DNA of 64,000 bases from Prado023 sp963706885 (lineage in GTDB: Bacteria > Actinomycetota > Actinomycetes > S36-B12 > CAIYMF01): contig CAVPNX010000011.1 of the NCBI GenBank assembly GCA_963706885.1, positions 17,311 through 81,310 on the forward strand, given 5' to 3'. The notes under the pieces are model-generated. The model worked only from the letters and a program-made list of their open reading frames with translations. It searched no databases and had not been told where the DNA came from. The position numbers and the translations under genes were made by a program. This document shows, in pieces, positions 24,707 through 34,236 of the stretch; the stretch's first letter is position 1, and the number at the start of each line of letters is the position of its first letter.

Positions 24707-25522
24707 ATGGCCACGATCAGCTTCCTCAGCGCGAAGGGCGCACCAGGGGTGACCACCGCGACCGTGGCCCTCACCCTTGCCTGGTCCGGCGCCCACCCGG
24801 GCCGCGGCGCCCTCCTGGTGGACGCGGATCCGATCGGTGGGGACACGGCGGCCGGGGTCCTGCGGGGCGCGGCCCCTGCGAGTGCGGGCATCCTGCCCCT
24901 GGCCACCACGCGGGACCTCGATGCGCAGGCTGCGCTGGATGCGGCCGCGGTGGACCTGCGCGCCGACGGCTCGGCGCGTGTGGTTCCCGGCGTCCCCGAC
25001 GAGGCGCGTGCCGCCGCCCTGCCGCTCGCCTGGGACATCGTGGCCGAGGTGCGTGCCGACCTGCACCACCAGGGTCGTGATGTGCTCGTCGACGCGGGTC
25101 GGGTGGATCGCGCGGGGCTCGCCGCGGCGTGGTTGGCCGACAGCGACCTGGCCGTCCTGCTCGTCCGACCGTCCCTGCCCGCGGTCCTGGCGGCACACCG
25201 GTTCGTCGAGGAGTGGCCGCTGCCCGTCGTGCCGCTGCACGTGCTCGTGGTCGACGCACCATCGCCGTATCGGGCTGCCGAGGTCGCCGATGCCGTGGGG
25301 GCCCCGCTGGCCGGGGTGATCGCGTTCGACGCAGCGGCAGCCCGGGTCCACAGCGAGGGTGCGGCGCCCGGACGCGGATTCGAGCGCAGTGAGTACTCCC
25401 GCACCGCGCACCGGACAGCCGTCGACGTCGGCGCACTGGCTCTCGCGCGCGCCAACCGCCACCTGCCCGCGCTGGGCGTCGAGGCAGCGGTGCCGGTGTC
25501 CCTCGGCGGAGCGAACGGCTGA
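24707..25522 (+). CDS. CpaE/TadZ-like ATPase of the tad system
   Basis: The ATG at 24707 follows the upstream stop immediately. The 271-residue product is a MinD/ParA-superfamily protein beginning ATISFLSAKGAPGVTTATV, with the substrate Asp in LLVDADPIGGD. The P-loop Lys of GK[ST]T is Val (GAPGVTT), a loss common in CpaE/TadZ proteins, which act as polar localisation hubs more than as ATPases. Its position before tadA is the usual one. Confidence 0.8.
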   Translation: MATISFLSAKGAPGVTTATVALTLAWSGAHPGRGALLVDADPIGGDTAAGVLRGAAPASAGILPLATTRDLDAQAALDAAAVDLRADGSARVVPGVPDEARAAALPLAWDIVAEVRADLHHQGRDVLVDAGRVDRAGLAAAWLADSDLAVLLVRPSLPAVLAAHRFVEEWPLPVVPLHVLVVDAPSPYRAAEVADAVGAPLAGVIAFDAAAARVHSEGAAPGRGFERSEYSRTAHRTAVDVGALALARANRHLPALGVEAAVPVSLGGANG

Positions 25523-25576
25523 TGGGCCCCGCGGACGTGATGGTTCCCGCTGGCCTGGTCGAGCAGGTCCACGCCC

Positions 25577-27157
25577 TTGCGGCGGCCACGTCACCGGCTC
25601 CCGTCACGAGTGACTCATCCGACGGGCAACGACCCTGTCACGAGCGCCGGCTCAGGCAAAGGTGTGGCCGGTTCAGTCGGCGGTGCGCCGTTGCTGACGG
25701 CTGCGCCATCGCCCCTGCCGACATCCCCGCCGATCGGAGCCGCTGCCGCCCGCGCGTCGGCGAGCGGGACCGCGATCGGGACCGCGAGTGGGGCTCCGGC
25801 GGCCCCGGCCGTCGATCACACGCTGGTGGCCGAGGTCCGGCGCGAGGTGTCCGACGCGCTGGCGGTCCGGCTGCGTGGGGCCCCCGTTGTCGATCCGCGT
25901 GCCCGCCGGGAGCTTGCCCGGACCCTGCTGACAGAGGTCCTCGTCGCCCGGTCGCGGGAGCGGGTGCACGCCGGGCAGCGCCCCTGGAGTGTCGACGAGG
26001 AGTTCCTGATCGCGGACAGCGTCATGGACGCGATCTTCGGGATGGGCCGGTTGCAGCCCCTGATCGACGACCCGTCCATCGAGAACATCGAGGTGACCGG
26101 GTACGACAACGTCTGGATCGCCCACGCCGACGGACGTGAGCTCCGTGGCGACCCGGTGGCCAGCTCGGATGCCGAGCTGGTCGAGCTGATCCAGGCGCTG
26201 GCCACCCGGACCGGCCAGGCGGAACGCTCCTTCTCGACCGCCAGCCCGAGCCTGCACCTGCGCCTCGACGACGGCTCGCGGCTGACGGCAATGGCCTGGG
26301 TCACGCCGCGCCCGGTCGTGGTCATCCGCCGGCATCGGGTGCGCGACGTCTCCCTGGACCAGATGGTCGCGTGGGGCTCGATGTCGCGTGCGGTCGCCGA
26401 GTTCCTCGGGGCGGCGATCCGCGCTGGGAAGAACGTCATCGTCACCGGAGCCCAGAACGCGGGCAAGACGACGCTGCTCCGGGCCCTGGCCGCCGAGTTC
26501 ACGCCGATGGAGCGCTTCGCCACGATCGAGCGCGAGTACGAGCTGCACCTGCACGAGCTCACCGAGCGGCATCCGCGGGTGGTGGCCATGGAGGCACGGG
26601 TCGGATCCTCGGAGCGGGACGCCTCGGGGCGCGCCGCCGGGGAGGTGACGCTCTCGGAGCTGGTCGTCGATGCGCTGCGGATGAACGTGCGGCGGGTCAT
26701 CGTCGGTGAGGTGCGTGGCCCCGAGGTGGTCCCGATGCTCAACGCCATGAGCGTGGGGGACGGCTCCATGTGCACCCTGCACGCCCGGACGGCCGCCAAG
26801 GCCCTGGACCGGATCGTGAACCTCTGCCTGGAGCAGGGCGGCGGCATGACCGACTCATTCGCGTACCGGGCCGCCGCTGACGGGATCGACTTCATCGTCC
26901 ACCTCTCGCTGCGCCACGACGCCGAGCAGGGCGGTGCGCGGCACCGGTTCGTCGCCGAGGTCCTGGAGGTCGACGGTGTCGGCGAGTCCGGCCGACCGGT
27001 CGTCACCACCGTGTTCACGCCCGGCGCTGATGGGCGGGCGATCCCGGCCCACCACCCGCACTGCCTTGCCGATCTCGTGGCCGCCGGCTTCGACCCGTCC
27101 CTGCTCGACCAGCCGCACCTGGACCCGGTCCGGGCGGTGCGCAGGGCCGTCCGGTGA
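25577..27157 (+). CDS. tadA: TadA secretion ATPase (CpaF family)
   Basis: The N-terminal about 80 residues are Ala/Pro-rich; the folded part has the TadA/CpaF order: LQPLIDDPSIENIEVTGYDN (N-terminal sheet), Walker A GAQNAGKTT, the Asp box IEREYEL, and Walker B/His box RVIVGEVRGPEVV with SMCTLHARTA. It powers assembly of the Flp pilus at the inner membrane. The start is uncertain: TTG 25577 is the longest in frame, GTG 25664 is possible, and an ATG at 25522 overlapping the cpaE stop reads MGPADVMVPAGLVEQV in another frame, so a missed indel near 25630 could make that the real start. Confidence 0.92.
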   Translation: MRRPRHRLPSRVTHPTGNDPVTSAGSGKGVAGSVGGAPLLTAAPSPLPTSPPIGAAAARASASGTAIGTASGAPAAPAVDHTLVAEVRREVSDALAVRLRGAPVVDPRARRELARTLLTEVLVARSRERVHAGQRPWSVDEEFLIADSVMDAIFGMGRLQPLIDDPSIENIEVTGYDNVWIAHADGRELRGDPVASSDAELVELIQALATRTGQAERSFSTASPSLHLRLDDGSRLTAMAWVTPRPVVVIRRHRVRDVSLDQMVAWGSMSRAVAEFLGAAIRAGKNVIVTGAQNAGKTTLLRALAAEFTPMERFATIEREYELHLHELTERHPRVVAMEARVGSSERDASGRAAGEVTLSELVVDALRMNVRRVIVGEVRGPEVVPMLNAMSVGDGSMCTLHARTAAKALDRIVNLCLEQGGGMTDSFAYRAAADGIDFIVHLSLRHDAEQGGARHRFVAEVLEVDGVGESGRPVVTTVFTPGADGRAIPAHHPHCLADLVAAGFDPSLLDQPHLDPVRAVRRAVR

Positions 27158-28002
27158 CCGCCGCCCAGGTGCTGGCCGGCGTTGCCGCACTGGTTGCCGT
27201 CGGCGGGGTCGCCCTCATGGTGGCGGCGACGATCGGGTGGCAACCGCGGACCAGGGTTGCCGCGACACGACATCACGACTGGACCTGGGCGTCCGTGCGC
27301 TGGCCCGTCGCCGCAGGGGTCGGCGTCCTGGTCTGGGCGGTGACGGGCTGGCCGGCGCTGGGCCTGGGTGCCGCTGCTGCCGCCATCGGGTTGCCGGCCA
27401 TGTCCGGTGCCGGTTCCCGGGCTGAGGCCCAGATCGACCGGGTCGAGGCCGTCGAGGAGTGGACCCGCCGGCTGGCCGACGTGCTGGCCATCGGCGTCGG
27501 CCTGGAGCAGGCGATCCAGACCGCAGCACGGACCGCCCCCGAGCCCATTGCGGCTGAGGTGGCCACCCTCTCGGCCCGGATCTCCGCGCGCACCCCGACC
27601 GAGACGGCGCTGCGCCGATTCGCCGACGACCTCGACGACCCGACGGCCGACCTCGTGGTCGCCGCCCTGATCCTGGCCTCCCGACGACGCGGCCCGGGTG
27701 TGGCCGCGGCCCTGACGGCGATCGCCGACTCCGTGGGTGAGGAGGTCGCCGCCCGCCGCCGGATCGAGGCCGACCGGGCCAAGCCACGCACGACAGCGCG
27801 CGCCGTCACGGTGATCACCGTGGCGATCATCACCGCCGGGCTGCTCAACCGCGGGTACACCGGCCCGTATGGCACGGTCCTCGGGCAGGTCGTCCTGGCC
27901 GCGACGCTGGGCTTCTTCGGCGCCGCGCTGTGGTGGATGCACTCGATGACCCACACCACACGACCGGCGCGCATCCTCGGCGCGCAGGAGGCCGACGCGT
28001 GA
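27154..28002 (+). CDS. tadB: TadB-like inner-membrane platform protein
   Basis: The GTG overlaps the tadA stop by 4 nt. The 282-residue protein has two N-terminal membrane helices, a helical cytoplasmic T2SSF domain (WTRRLADVLAIGVGLEQAI, LASRRRGPGVAAALTAIAD) and two C-terminal helices. This is the GspF/T2SSF fold of pilus platform proteins. Together with the next gene it forms the TadB/TadC pair. Confidence 0.83.
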   Translation: MTAAQVLAGVAALVAVGGVALMVAATIGWQPRTRVAATRHHDWTWASVRWPVAAGVGVLVWAVTGWPALGLGAAAAAIGLPAMSGAGSRAEAQIDRVEAVEEWTRRLADVLAIGVGLEQAIQTAARTAPEPIAAEVATLSARISARTPTETALRRFADDLDDPTADLVVAALILASRRRGPGVAAALTAIADSVGEEVAARRRIEADRAKPRTTARAVTVITVAIITAGLLNRGYTGPYGTVLGQVVLAATLGFFGAALWWMHSMTHTTRPARILGAQEADA

Positions 28003-28880
28003 CCGGGATGCTCCTGGCCGGAGCGCTCGTGGGGCTGGGGATCACGCTGGTCATCGCCGGCCTGCGCGAGCCCGTCCCGGACCTCGCCGCGGGAGTCGCC
28101 CGGCTGACCGGGGCCGCAGTGGTCCCCGAGGTGGTCCCAGGGTCCGGCCCACTCGAGCGGTGGCTGGGCGGCGCCGCAGCCCGGCTGGCGGAGGCCCTGC
28201 GCCTGGAACGGCACCGAGCCGACCTGGCCATCACGGGCACCACCACCACCCGGATGGCGCTCGAGAAGATGGGGTACGCGTTCGTCGGCCTGGCGTTCCC
28301 GGTGCTGCTCACCTCCATCCTGTCGATCGCCGGGCTTGCGCTCCCGCTGGCCGTCCCGGCGGCAGCCGGCGTCGGACTCGCGGTCGGCATGTCGTTCCTG
28401 CCCGAGGTGGAGCTGCGTCGCCGTGCGGCGGTCGCCCGGGTCCAGATGCGGCGGACGGTATGCGTCTACCTCGAGCTGGTCGCCCTGGAACGGGCGGCCG
28501 ACGCCGGCGCGGTCGAGGCCCTGGAGCGCGCTGCGGCGATCGGCGACGGCCCGGGCTTCGGTCACATCCGCGAGGCGCTGCTCCGCGCACGGTTGGAGGG
28601 GCGCACCCCGTGGCAGCAGCTGTCCGGGCTCGCCGTCGAGCTGGGCGTCCCCGAGCTCGGCGACGTGGCCGACATCATGCGGCTGTCCGGGGAGGACGGT
28701 GCCGCAGTGCTGCCCACCCTGCGCGCCCGTGCCGCCTCGTTGCGCGCCTGGCTGCTGCAGTCCGAGGTCACCGCCGCCAACGAGGCCAGCGAGCGCATGT
28801 CGATCCCGGTCGCGCTGCTCGGTGTGGCCTTCATGGCCCTTCTCGGTTTCCCCGCCTTCTGGCGGATCCTGTTCGGCTGA
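27999..28880 (+). CDS. tadC: TadC-like inner-membrane platform protein
   Basis: The GTG at 27999 overlaps the tadB stop by 4 nt. The 293-residue protein has an N-terminal helix, a pair of helices around residue 90-135, a T2SSF domain (VCVYLELVALERAADAGA, GLAVELGVPELGDVADIMRLS) and a C-terminal membrane helix ending FPAFWRILFG. It is the partner of TadB in the pilus platform. Confidence 0.83.
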   Translation: MTGMLLAGALVGLGITLVIAGLREPVPDLAAGVARLTGAAVVPEVVPGSGPLERWLGGAAARLAEALRLERHRADLAITGTTTTRMALEKMGYAFVGLAFPVLLTSILSIAGLALPLAVPAAAGVGLAVGMSFLPEVELRRRAAVARVQMRRTVCVYLELVALERAADAGAVEALERAAAIGDGPGFGHIREALLRARLEGRTPWQQLSGLAVELGVPELGDVADIMRLSGEDGAAVLPTLRARAASLRAWLLQSEVTAANEASERMSIPVALLGVAFMALLGFPAFWRILFG

Positions 28881-28900
28881 ACCCACCCATGGAGAGAGAA

Positions 28901-29104
28901 ATGAACGCAGTCCTCACGACCACCCTGACCGTCCTGGGCGCCCTCACCGGCCGCCTGCGCAGCGGCTGGGACAACCGCGGCACCGAGTCCGGGGCGAGCA
29001 CCCTGGAGCTGGTGATCCTCGTGCTGGGCCTGATCACCGTGGCCACCCTGCTGGTCGCGACGTTGACCGCGGCCGTCAAGTCGCGGACCGACCAGATCAG
29101 CTGA
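28901..29104 (+). CDS. Flp-type pilin (type IVb prepilin)
   Basis: The ATG at 28901 has GGAGAGAGAA upstream. The 67-residue protein has a polar N-terminus and then G-ASTLELVILVLGLITVA: a type IV prepilin cleavage site with Gly at -1 and Glu at +5, followed by the hydrophobic assembly helix. It is the best candidate for the major pilus subunit. The mature pilin would be about 37 residues. Its strong Shine-Dalgarno and short gap, unlike the overlapping neighbours, suit a highly translated subunit. Confidence 0.78.
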   Translation: MNAVLTTTLTVLGALTGRLRSGWDNRGTESGASTLELVILVLGLITVATLLVATLTAAVKSRTDQIS

Positions 29105-29481
29105 TGTCCCGCGCGGATCGCGGGTCCGCCACGCTCGAGGTCTCGATCCTGGCCCCCGTGCTGCTGCTGGTCGTGTTCACGATCATCCAGGTCGGCCTCT
29201 GGTCGTACGCGCGCAGCCTTGCACTGGGCGCTGCCCAGGAGGGCGTCGCGGCCGGGCGTGCCCATGGAGCCTCGGCCGAGGCCGGACGCGCCCGCGCGCG
29301 AGCCTTCCTTGACGCCACGGCCGGGGACTCCCTGACGGACAGCGCCGTCACGTCGACCGCGACCCCGGCCACCGTGCGCATCGAGGTGACCGGGCGCGCC
29401 CTGAGCGTGCTGCCCGGCGTACCCGGGCTGCCGGTGCGCCAACATGCCCAGGGCCCGGTCGAGCGGGTGACCGCGCCATGA
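29104..29481 (+). CDS. tadE: TadE-like pseudopilin
   Basis: The ATG overlaps the pilin stop by one base. The 125-residue product starts MSRADRG-SATLEVSILAPVLLLVVF, a prepilin-type site (G at -1, E at +5) followed by the TadE family helix, and has a small extracytoplasmic domain. It is probably a minor pilin or assembly factor of the Flp pilus. Confidence 0.8.
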   Translation: MSRADRGSATLEVSILAPVLLLVVFTIIQVGLWSYARSLALGAAQEGVAAGRAHGASAEAGRARARAFLDATAGDSLTDSAVTSTATPATVRIEVTGRALSVLPGVPGLPVRQHAQGPVERVTAP

Positions 29482-29915
29482 CCGGCCGGCCGTGGGCGGG
29501 CAGGGACCGGGGTTCGGCCACGATCGAGTTGGCCGTCCTGGCCCCCGCCCTGCTCGCACTCCTCGGCCTGGTGATCGTGGCCGGGCGGATCTCCACGGCG
29601 GGCAGCGCCGTCGAGCAGGGTGCGGCCTCGGCAGCCCGGGCAGCGTCGATCGCCCGGGACGCGCGCGCCGCGCAGGTCGCCGCCGATCGGTCCGCCCGCG
29701 AGGCACTTCGTGATCAGGGGATCACCTGTCGGACGGTCACCAGCTCCGTGGACGTCCGGGGCTTCGCCGTGGCTGTCGGGTCCCCGGCGAGCGTCACGGT
29801 GACCGTGCGCTGCGTCGTTCCCCTCAGTGATCTCGCCGTGCCGGGGATGCCGGGCCAGCGGACCGTGACCGCCACCATGACCAGCCCGATCGACCGGTTC
29901 CGGGGGCGGTCATGA
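29478..29915 (+). CDS. Second TadE-like (TadF) pseudopilin
   Basis: The ATG overlaps the upstream stop by 4 nt. In 145 residues it has RDRG-SATIELAVLAPALLALLG, the same prepilin site and helix, then a helical segment rich in Ala/Arg and a small beta domain with two cysteines (ITCRTVTSS, VTVRCVVP) that may form a disulfide. It probably acts with the preceding pseudopilin. Confidence 0.78.
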   Translation: MTGRPWAGRDRGSATIELAVLAPALLALLGLVIVAGRISTAGSAVEQGAASAARAASIARDARAAQVAADRSAREALRDQGITCRTVTSSVDVRGFAVAVGSPASVTVTVRCVVPLSDLAVPGMPGQRTVTATMTSPIDRFRGRS

Positions 29916-30367
29916 ACCCGTGGGCGTCCCGGCAGTCGGCCGCGGACTCAGGCCGTGCCGACGACGGGGCGGTCACCCTGTTCGTGGCGATCGCCATGGT
30001 CGGGCTGCTCGCACTGGCGGGGCTGGTGGTCGACGGCGGGGCGAAGGTGCGCGCCGTGCAACGTGCCGACCGTGTTGCCGCTGAGGCTGCCCGCGCGGCC
30101 GGCCAGGCGATCGACCTCGGGGCGGTCCTCGAGGGCAGCGACGTGCGGGTGGATCGCCGCGGCGCCCTTGTCGCCGCCGAGTTGTACCTGCAGGCCGCCG
30201 GGATCGACGGTTCAGCCCGTGTCGTCGACGGTGGCTCCGCGATCGTCGTGTCCACCACCACATCCGCACCGACGGTCTTCCTCGGCCTGATCGGCGTCCC
30301 GTCCTTCACCGTCCGGGGGAGCGCCGAGGTGGCCCTCGTCCACTCCGTGAGAGGAGTCCGCCCATGA
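29912..30367 (+). CDS. TadG-like protein (Rv3660c/TadE-like neighbourhood)
   Basis: The ATG overlaps the upstream stop by 4 nt. The 151-residue product has DDG-AVTLFVAIAMVGLLALAGL, typical of the putative Flp pilus-assembly TadG N-terminus, but the +5 residue is Phe rather than Glu, so it may not be processed like the pilins. A short extracytoplasmic domain follows. Full-length TadG proteins often carry a vWA domain, which is absent here. Confidence 0.72.
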   Translation: MNPWASRQSAADSGRADDGAVTLFVAIAMVGLLALAGLVVDGGAKVRAVQRADRVAAEAARAAGQAIDLGAVLEGSDVRVDRRGALVAAELYLQAAGIDGSARVVDGGSAIVVSTTTSAPTVFLGLIGVPSFTVRGSAEVALVHSVRGVRP

Positions 30368-33300
30368 CGACGCAGACCACCCACCGCGGGGACGCCGCGC
30401 GCAGGACCGCCCGCGCCCTCGGTGCGCTCGGTGCGCTGGTGATCCTCGTCGCAGCGGTGCCGCTCCTGCTGGTCACGCTGATGCAGGCACTCCCGCTGGA
30501 CCTCGCGGCGTTGTCCCCGTCCGCGTTGGGGCGCCCGGAGGATGGCCGACTGCTCCTGTGGGCGATCGTCGCCATGGCCTGGGTCGCCTGGGCGGGGATG
30601 GTCCTCAGCGTGGGCGTGGAGACCTGGGCAGCACTTCGGCGCGCGCCCACACCTCGGCTCCCCGGGCTGGCCGTGCAGCAACGTCTGGCTGCGGGCCTCG
30701 TCGCTGCCGTGGTCGTGGCCCTCAGCCCGGCGGCCGGTGGACCGGCCGTGGGTGTGGTCACCGGCGCCCCGGGCGGTCCCGCAGTTCGTGGTGCGGTCGG
30801 TGTGGAGGTGGCGGGCGCTGCGGTGGGGGCCGTGGCGGCGCCGGCGGCGGGCCCCGTGGCTCTCTCGCGGGACGCGGCGCTGCTCACGTCGGCGTCGACG
30901 GCAGGGCGCCCGACCGTCGAGGCGCCCGGCGTCGCGGCGGTCTCCGGCGGTGCCGGCCGCGCCGCTGCGACCTCGTCGACCGTGGGCGGTTCGGCGCGGT
31001 GGGCAGGTCACGTCCCAGTCCAGCAGAGCCGCGAGGTGACGGTGCTGACCGAGCGGCACGACACCCTCTGGATGCTCGCCGAGCAGTACCTGGGCGACGG
31101 GGAGCGCTACGTGGAGATCGTGGCGCTGAACCGTGGTGTGGAGCAGCCGGACGGTCGATCGCTGGGAGACGACGGCCGCATCTACCCCGGGTGGACCCTC
31201 GTCCTGCCGGCCGATGCCGACGTGGATGCCGCGCGCCCCGATCGGCATCGCGTGCTCCCCGGTGACACGCTCTGGGCCATCGCCGAGGACCAGCTCGGGG
31301 ATCCCACGTTGTATCCGCAGATCGTCGCGGCGAATCGTGGCGACCTCCAGCCCGATGGGCGTCGGCTGACCGACCCTGACCTGATCCTGCCCGGCTGGGT
31401 CCTCGAGGTCCCGGGGTCCGAGGAGGAGTCCGCCGGGGAGTCGGCCGGGGAGTCCGCCGGCGCGGTCGGACGGCGGACGCTGGCTGAGGCCGAGCCTCCC
31501 CGGGTCTCCGGTGCCGTGCCGGAGGAGCTGGGCGGCGCCCCGGTCACAGGCCCGGATGCCATCGCCCCGATCGACAGGGCAGGGGCGGGCCCGTCGCAGC
31601 CTGTGGAGGAGCCCGAGGCCGACGGCTTGTCGCCGTCCATTGGGGACCACCAGTCCGACGGCACGTCGGTACCCAGTGATGAGTCCCAGCGCAACGGCCT
31701 TCCTGAGCCTGCCGACCTGCCGGAGCCTGACGCTGCCCGGGGCCCGGCGGTCGTCCCGGACCTCGACCGCGGGGGGTGGGGTCGCGCCTCCGCCGAGTCA
31801 TCGGTTCCCGCAGCGCCGGCGGACCAGACACCAGTTGCGACTGATCCGGCCGACTCTGCACCCGCGGTCCCGGCCGACTCAGCACCGGACTGAATCGGAC
31901 GCCGCGATACCGCCACCCGCCGAATCGGCTGCCCCGCGACCTTCCGAATCGGTCGCTCCGGGATCCCCCGCATCAGCCACCCCGGTCCCCCCACAATCGG
32001 CCGCTGGGGACGAGTTGCGTGGCCCCACCCTTGAGAGCGTGGGGCCTGTGTTCCCCCTCCCGTCGGGGGGTGCGGTCACAGCCCTGCTGCTGGCCGGGGT
32101 GGGTGCGGAGTTGGTGCGGCGTCGCCGTCAGTTCCAGCGGCATCGGCGCCCGGGTGAGCGGATGCCCGCCCCGGGAGTCGGCGGCAGGCAGGTCGAGCGG
32201 GCGGTCCGGGCAGCCGGGCGGCAGCCGGGCCTGGACCTCGTCGACCGGGCTCTGGGTGAGTTGGCCGCGCAGGCCGAGGTGGGGGGCATGGCCCTTCCCG
32301 ATGTCCGGCTCGTTCGGGTCGGTGCGCAGTCGGTCGTCCTCGACCTCGGCGCCCCCGCGGACCAGGGCATCGCCCCGTTCATCGCCACCGACCCCTTCCG
32401 GTGGGTGCTGTCCGCCGAGCTGCTGCCGGCCGAGGCGCCCGACCGTCCCCGGGCGTTCCCGGGACTGGTCACCCTGGGCGTCGCCGGGTCCGAGACCGTG
32501 CTGGTCAACCTCGAGTCCGTCGGGACCCTGGCCGTGACCGGACCGGCCGAGGCCTCCGGCCGATGTCCTGCGCGGCTTCGCAGCCGATCTCGCCCTCGGT
32601 CCGGCCAGCACGCAGACCGAACGGGTCCTCTGCGTTGCGGACACCTCGATCGCCGAGGCGGTGGAGGCCGGCGGGATCGCCGTCGAGGAGGACCCGGCGC
32701 GGGTCTCGGGGGCACTGGCAGTCAGGCTCGCTGCTGCGGGCAACCACGCGGGGGCAGTCGACCCGCTGTCAGCCGACCCGCTGCTCATCGTGCTGTGCGA
32801 CCAGGAACTCGACGTGCACGTGCCACCTCGATCCGGATGTGCGCTGATCACGACCGTCGCGGGCTTCCCCTGCCGGGGCGACCCTGGTGCTCCACGACGC
32901 GGCCTCGGCCCTCCTGCTCCCGGAGCGGGAGCGCCTCTCCCCGCAGCACCTGAGCGCAGCAGCGACTGGCGATGTGGTGGAGGTGCTTCGCGGCACGGAC
33001 CTGCCCGACGCCGAGTCCATCCCGGGCGATGCAGCCAGTGACGACGATCCTCCCGCCGCGGGCGGCCAGACTGTTCTCTGGGGTGCGCCGATGGATCGAT
33101 CCGCCGTGATCGACCTGCGCGAGAGCCGCTCGGGTCCAGGCCCACAGGGCGACGAGCCAGTCCTGTTCGAGGGGTACGCCCTCCCCGATGGTCCGGCCCT
33201 TCCCGGCCAGTCCAGCCATGGCGACCAGCCTGTTGCCGATAGCCCGTCCGCCGCAGTCACCCCTGCCGGAGCAGCCGCACCGCGGATCCTGCTCCTCGGT

Positions 33301-33882
33301 GAGGTGCTGGTCGAGAACGCCCACGGCCGGTGCGAGTCCACGCGGATCGGCCGACTCGCCGAGACGGCAGCATTCGTGCTGCTCAACCCCGGGGCGCGTC
33401 CCAGTGAGCTGCAGGGCGCCCTGTGGCCGGGGCGTCGCTCGAACCCCCAGACATGCCGGCAGATGATCTCCCGCGCGCGCACGTGGCTGGGCCGGACCGA
33501 TGCGGGAGAGCCGTACCTGAGGACCTTCGCGGAGACCGAGGGCAGGCTGCGCCTGCGTGACGAGGTCGGATCGGATTGGGCGGACTTCCAGCACCTGGCG
33601 ACCATCGGCCTGGCGGATCCTGACGACACCGAGCACCTCACCGCGGCGCTGGCACTGGTCCGCGGTCGACCGTTCGGTGCCGTGGCCAGTCGCGAGCTGC
33701 CGTGGGCGGACATCCACATCAACGAGATGATCAGCCTCATCAGTGATGTGGCCCACGCCCTGGCCGTGCGCCACGAGGCCGCGGGTCGGCGGTCCGCCGC
33801 GCGGGATGCAGCCCTTCGCGGGCTGCGGACCGAGAGCGAGTCCGAGATGCTCGAGGAGATCGTGGCCCGTACGGCGGTGTAG
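30364..33882 (+). CDS. Membrane-anchored LysM-BTAD regulator closing the tad operon (three apparent frameshifts)
   Basis: The ATG overlaps the TadG-like stop. The frame breaks near 31892, 32558 and 32873. Removing one base at each leaves a continuous protein of 1171 residues. In order: two to three N-terminal membrane helices (to about 130), LysM repeats near 224-280 (DTLWMLAEQYLGDGERY) and 293-349 (GDTLWAIAEDQLGDPTLY), a long acidic Pro/Ser linker, another membrane helix (about 570; GGAVTALLLAGVGAELV) with a basic stop, a middle domain, and a C-terminal SARP/BTAD-type winged-helix and helical-repeat region (from about 975; LLGEVLVENAHG, ELQGALWPGR). LysM would bind peptidoglycan outside while BTAD faces the cytosol, so it could link wall or pilus state to gene expression. 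That role is inferred. Confidence 0.78.
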
Positions 33883-33901
33883 CCGAACCGGGGTGGCAGG
33901 G

Positions 33902-33996
33902 AACCTCGCGACCGAACCTCGCGCCCATTCCGGTGCTGTGCGCCCTGCCAGCGGGCACCTCAGGCCAACCTCGCGCCAGTTCCGGCTGTTCCGGGG
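33902..33996 (+). repeat. Three degenerate copies of the AACCTCGCGCC intergenic repeat
   Basis: The 354-nt gap 33883-34236 contains no gene. Copies of AACCTCGCG begin at 33902, 33915 and 33967. The last, AACCTCGCGCC-N-GTTC-N5-GTTCCGGGGC, matches the copy at 6876-6907 over about 31 nt. An inverted relative (TGCGAGGTTCGG) is near 34082. The rest of the gap shows no promoter I can defend. Confidence 0.5.
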
Positions 33997-34236
33997 CTGG
34001 AATCCGCCCAGCTATCGACCACATCGGGCGCAGAGTTGGCTCACCGGCGCCTTGACCATCCCCGTTTCCACCACTTCGGTTGCGAGGTTCGGCAGCTGGC
34101 CGGGGGACGGCCTCCGGCCGGCTGCCCCGGGCGTCGTCAGGCCACACGCCTGCCTCGAGCCAAGGCTCCGGCCCCAGCCCCCGCCAGCCCCCGCCCGCCC
34201 CGCCCGCTGTGCCTCGCCCCCCGCCCCGGGTCCAAG

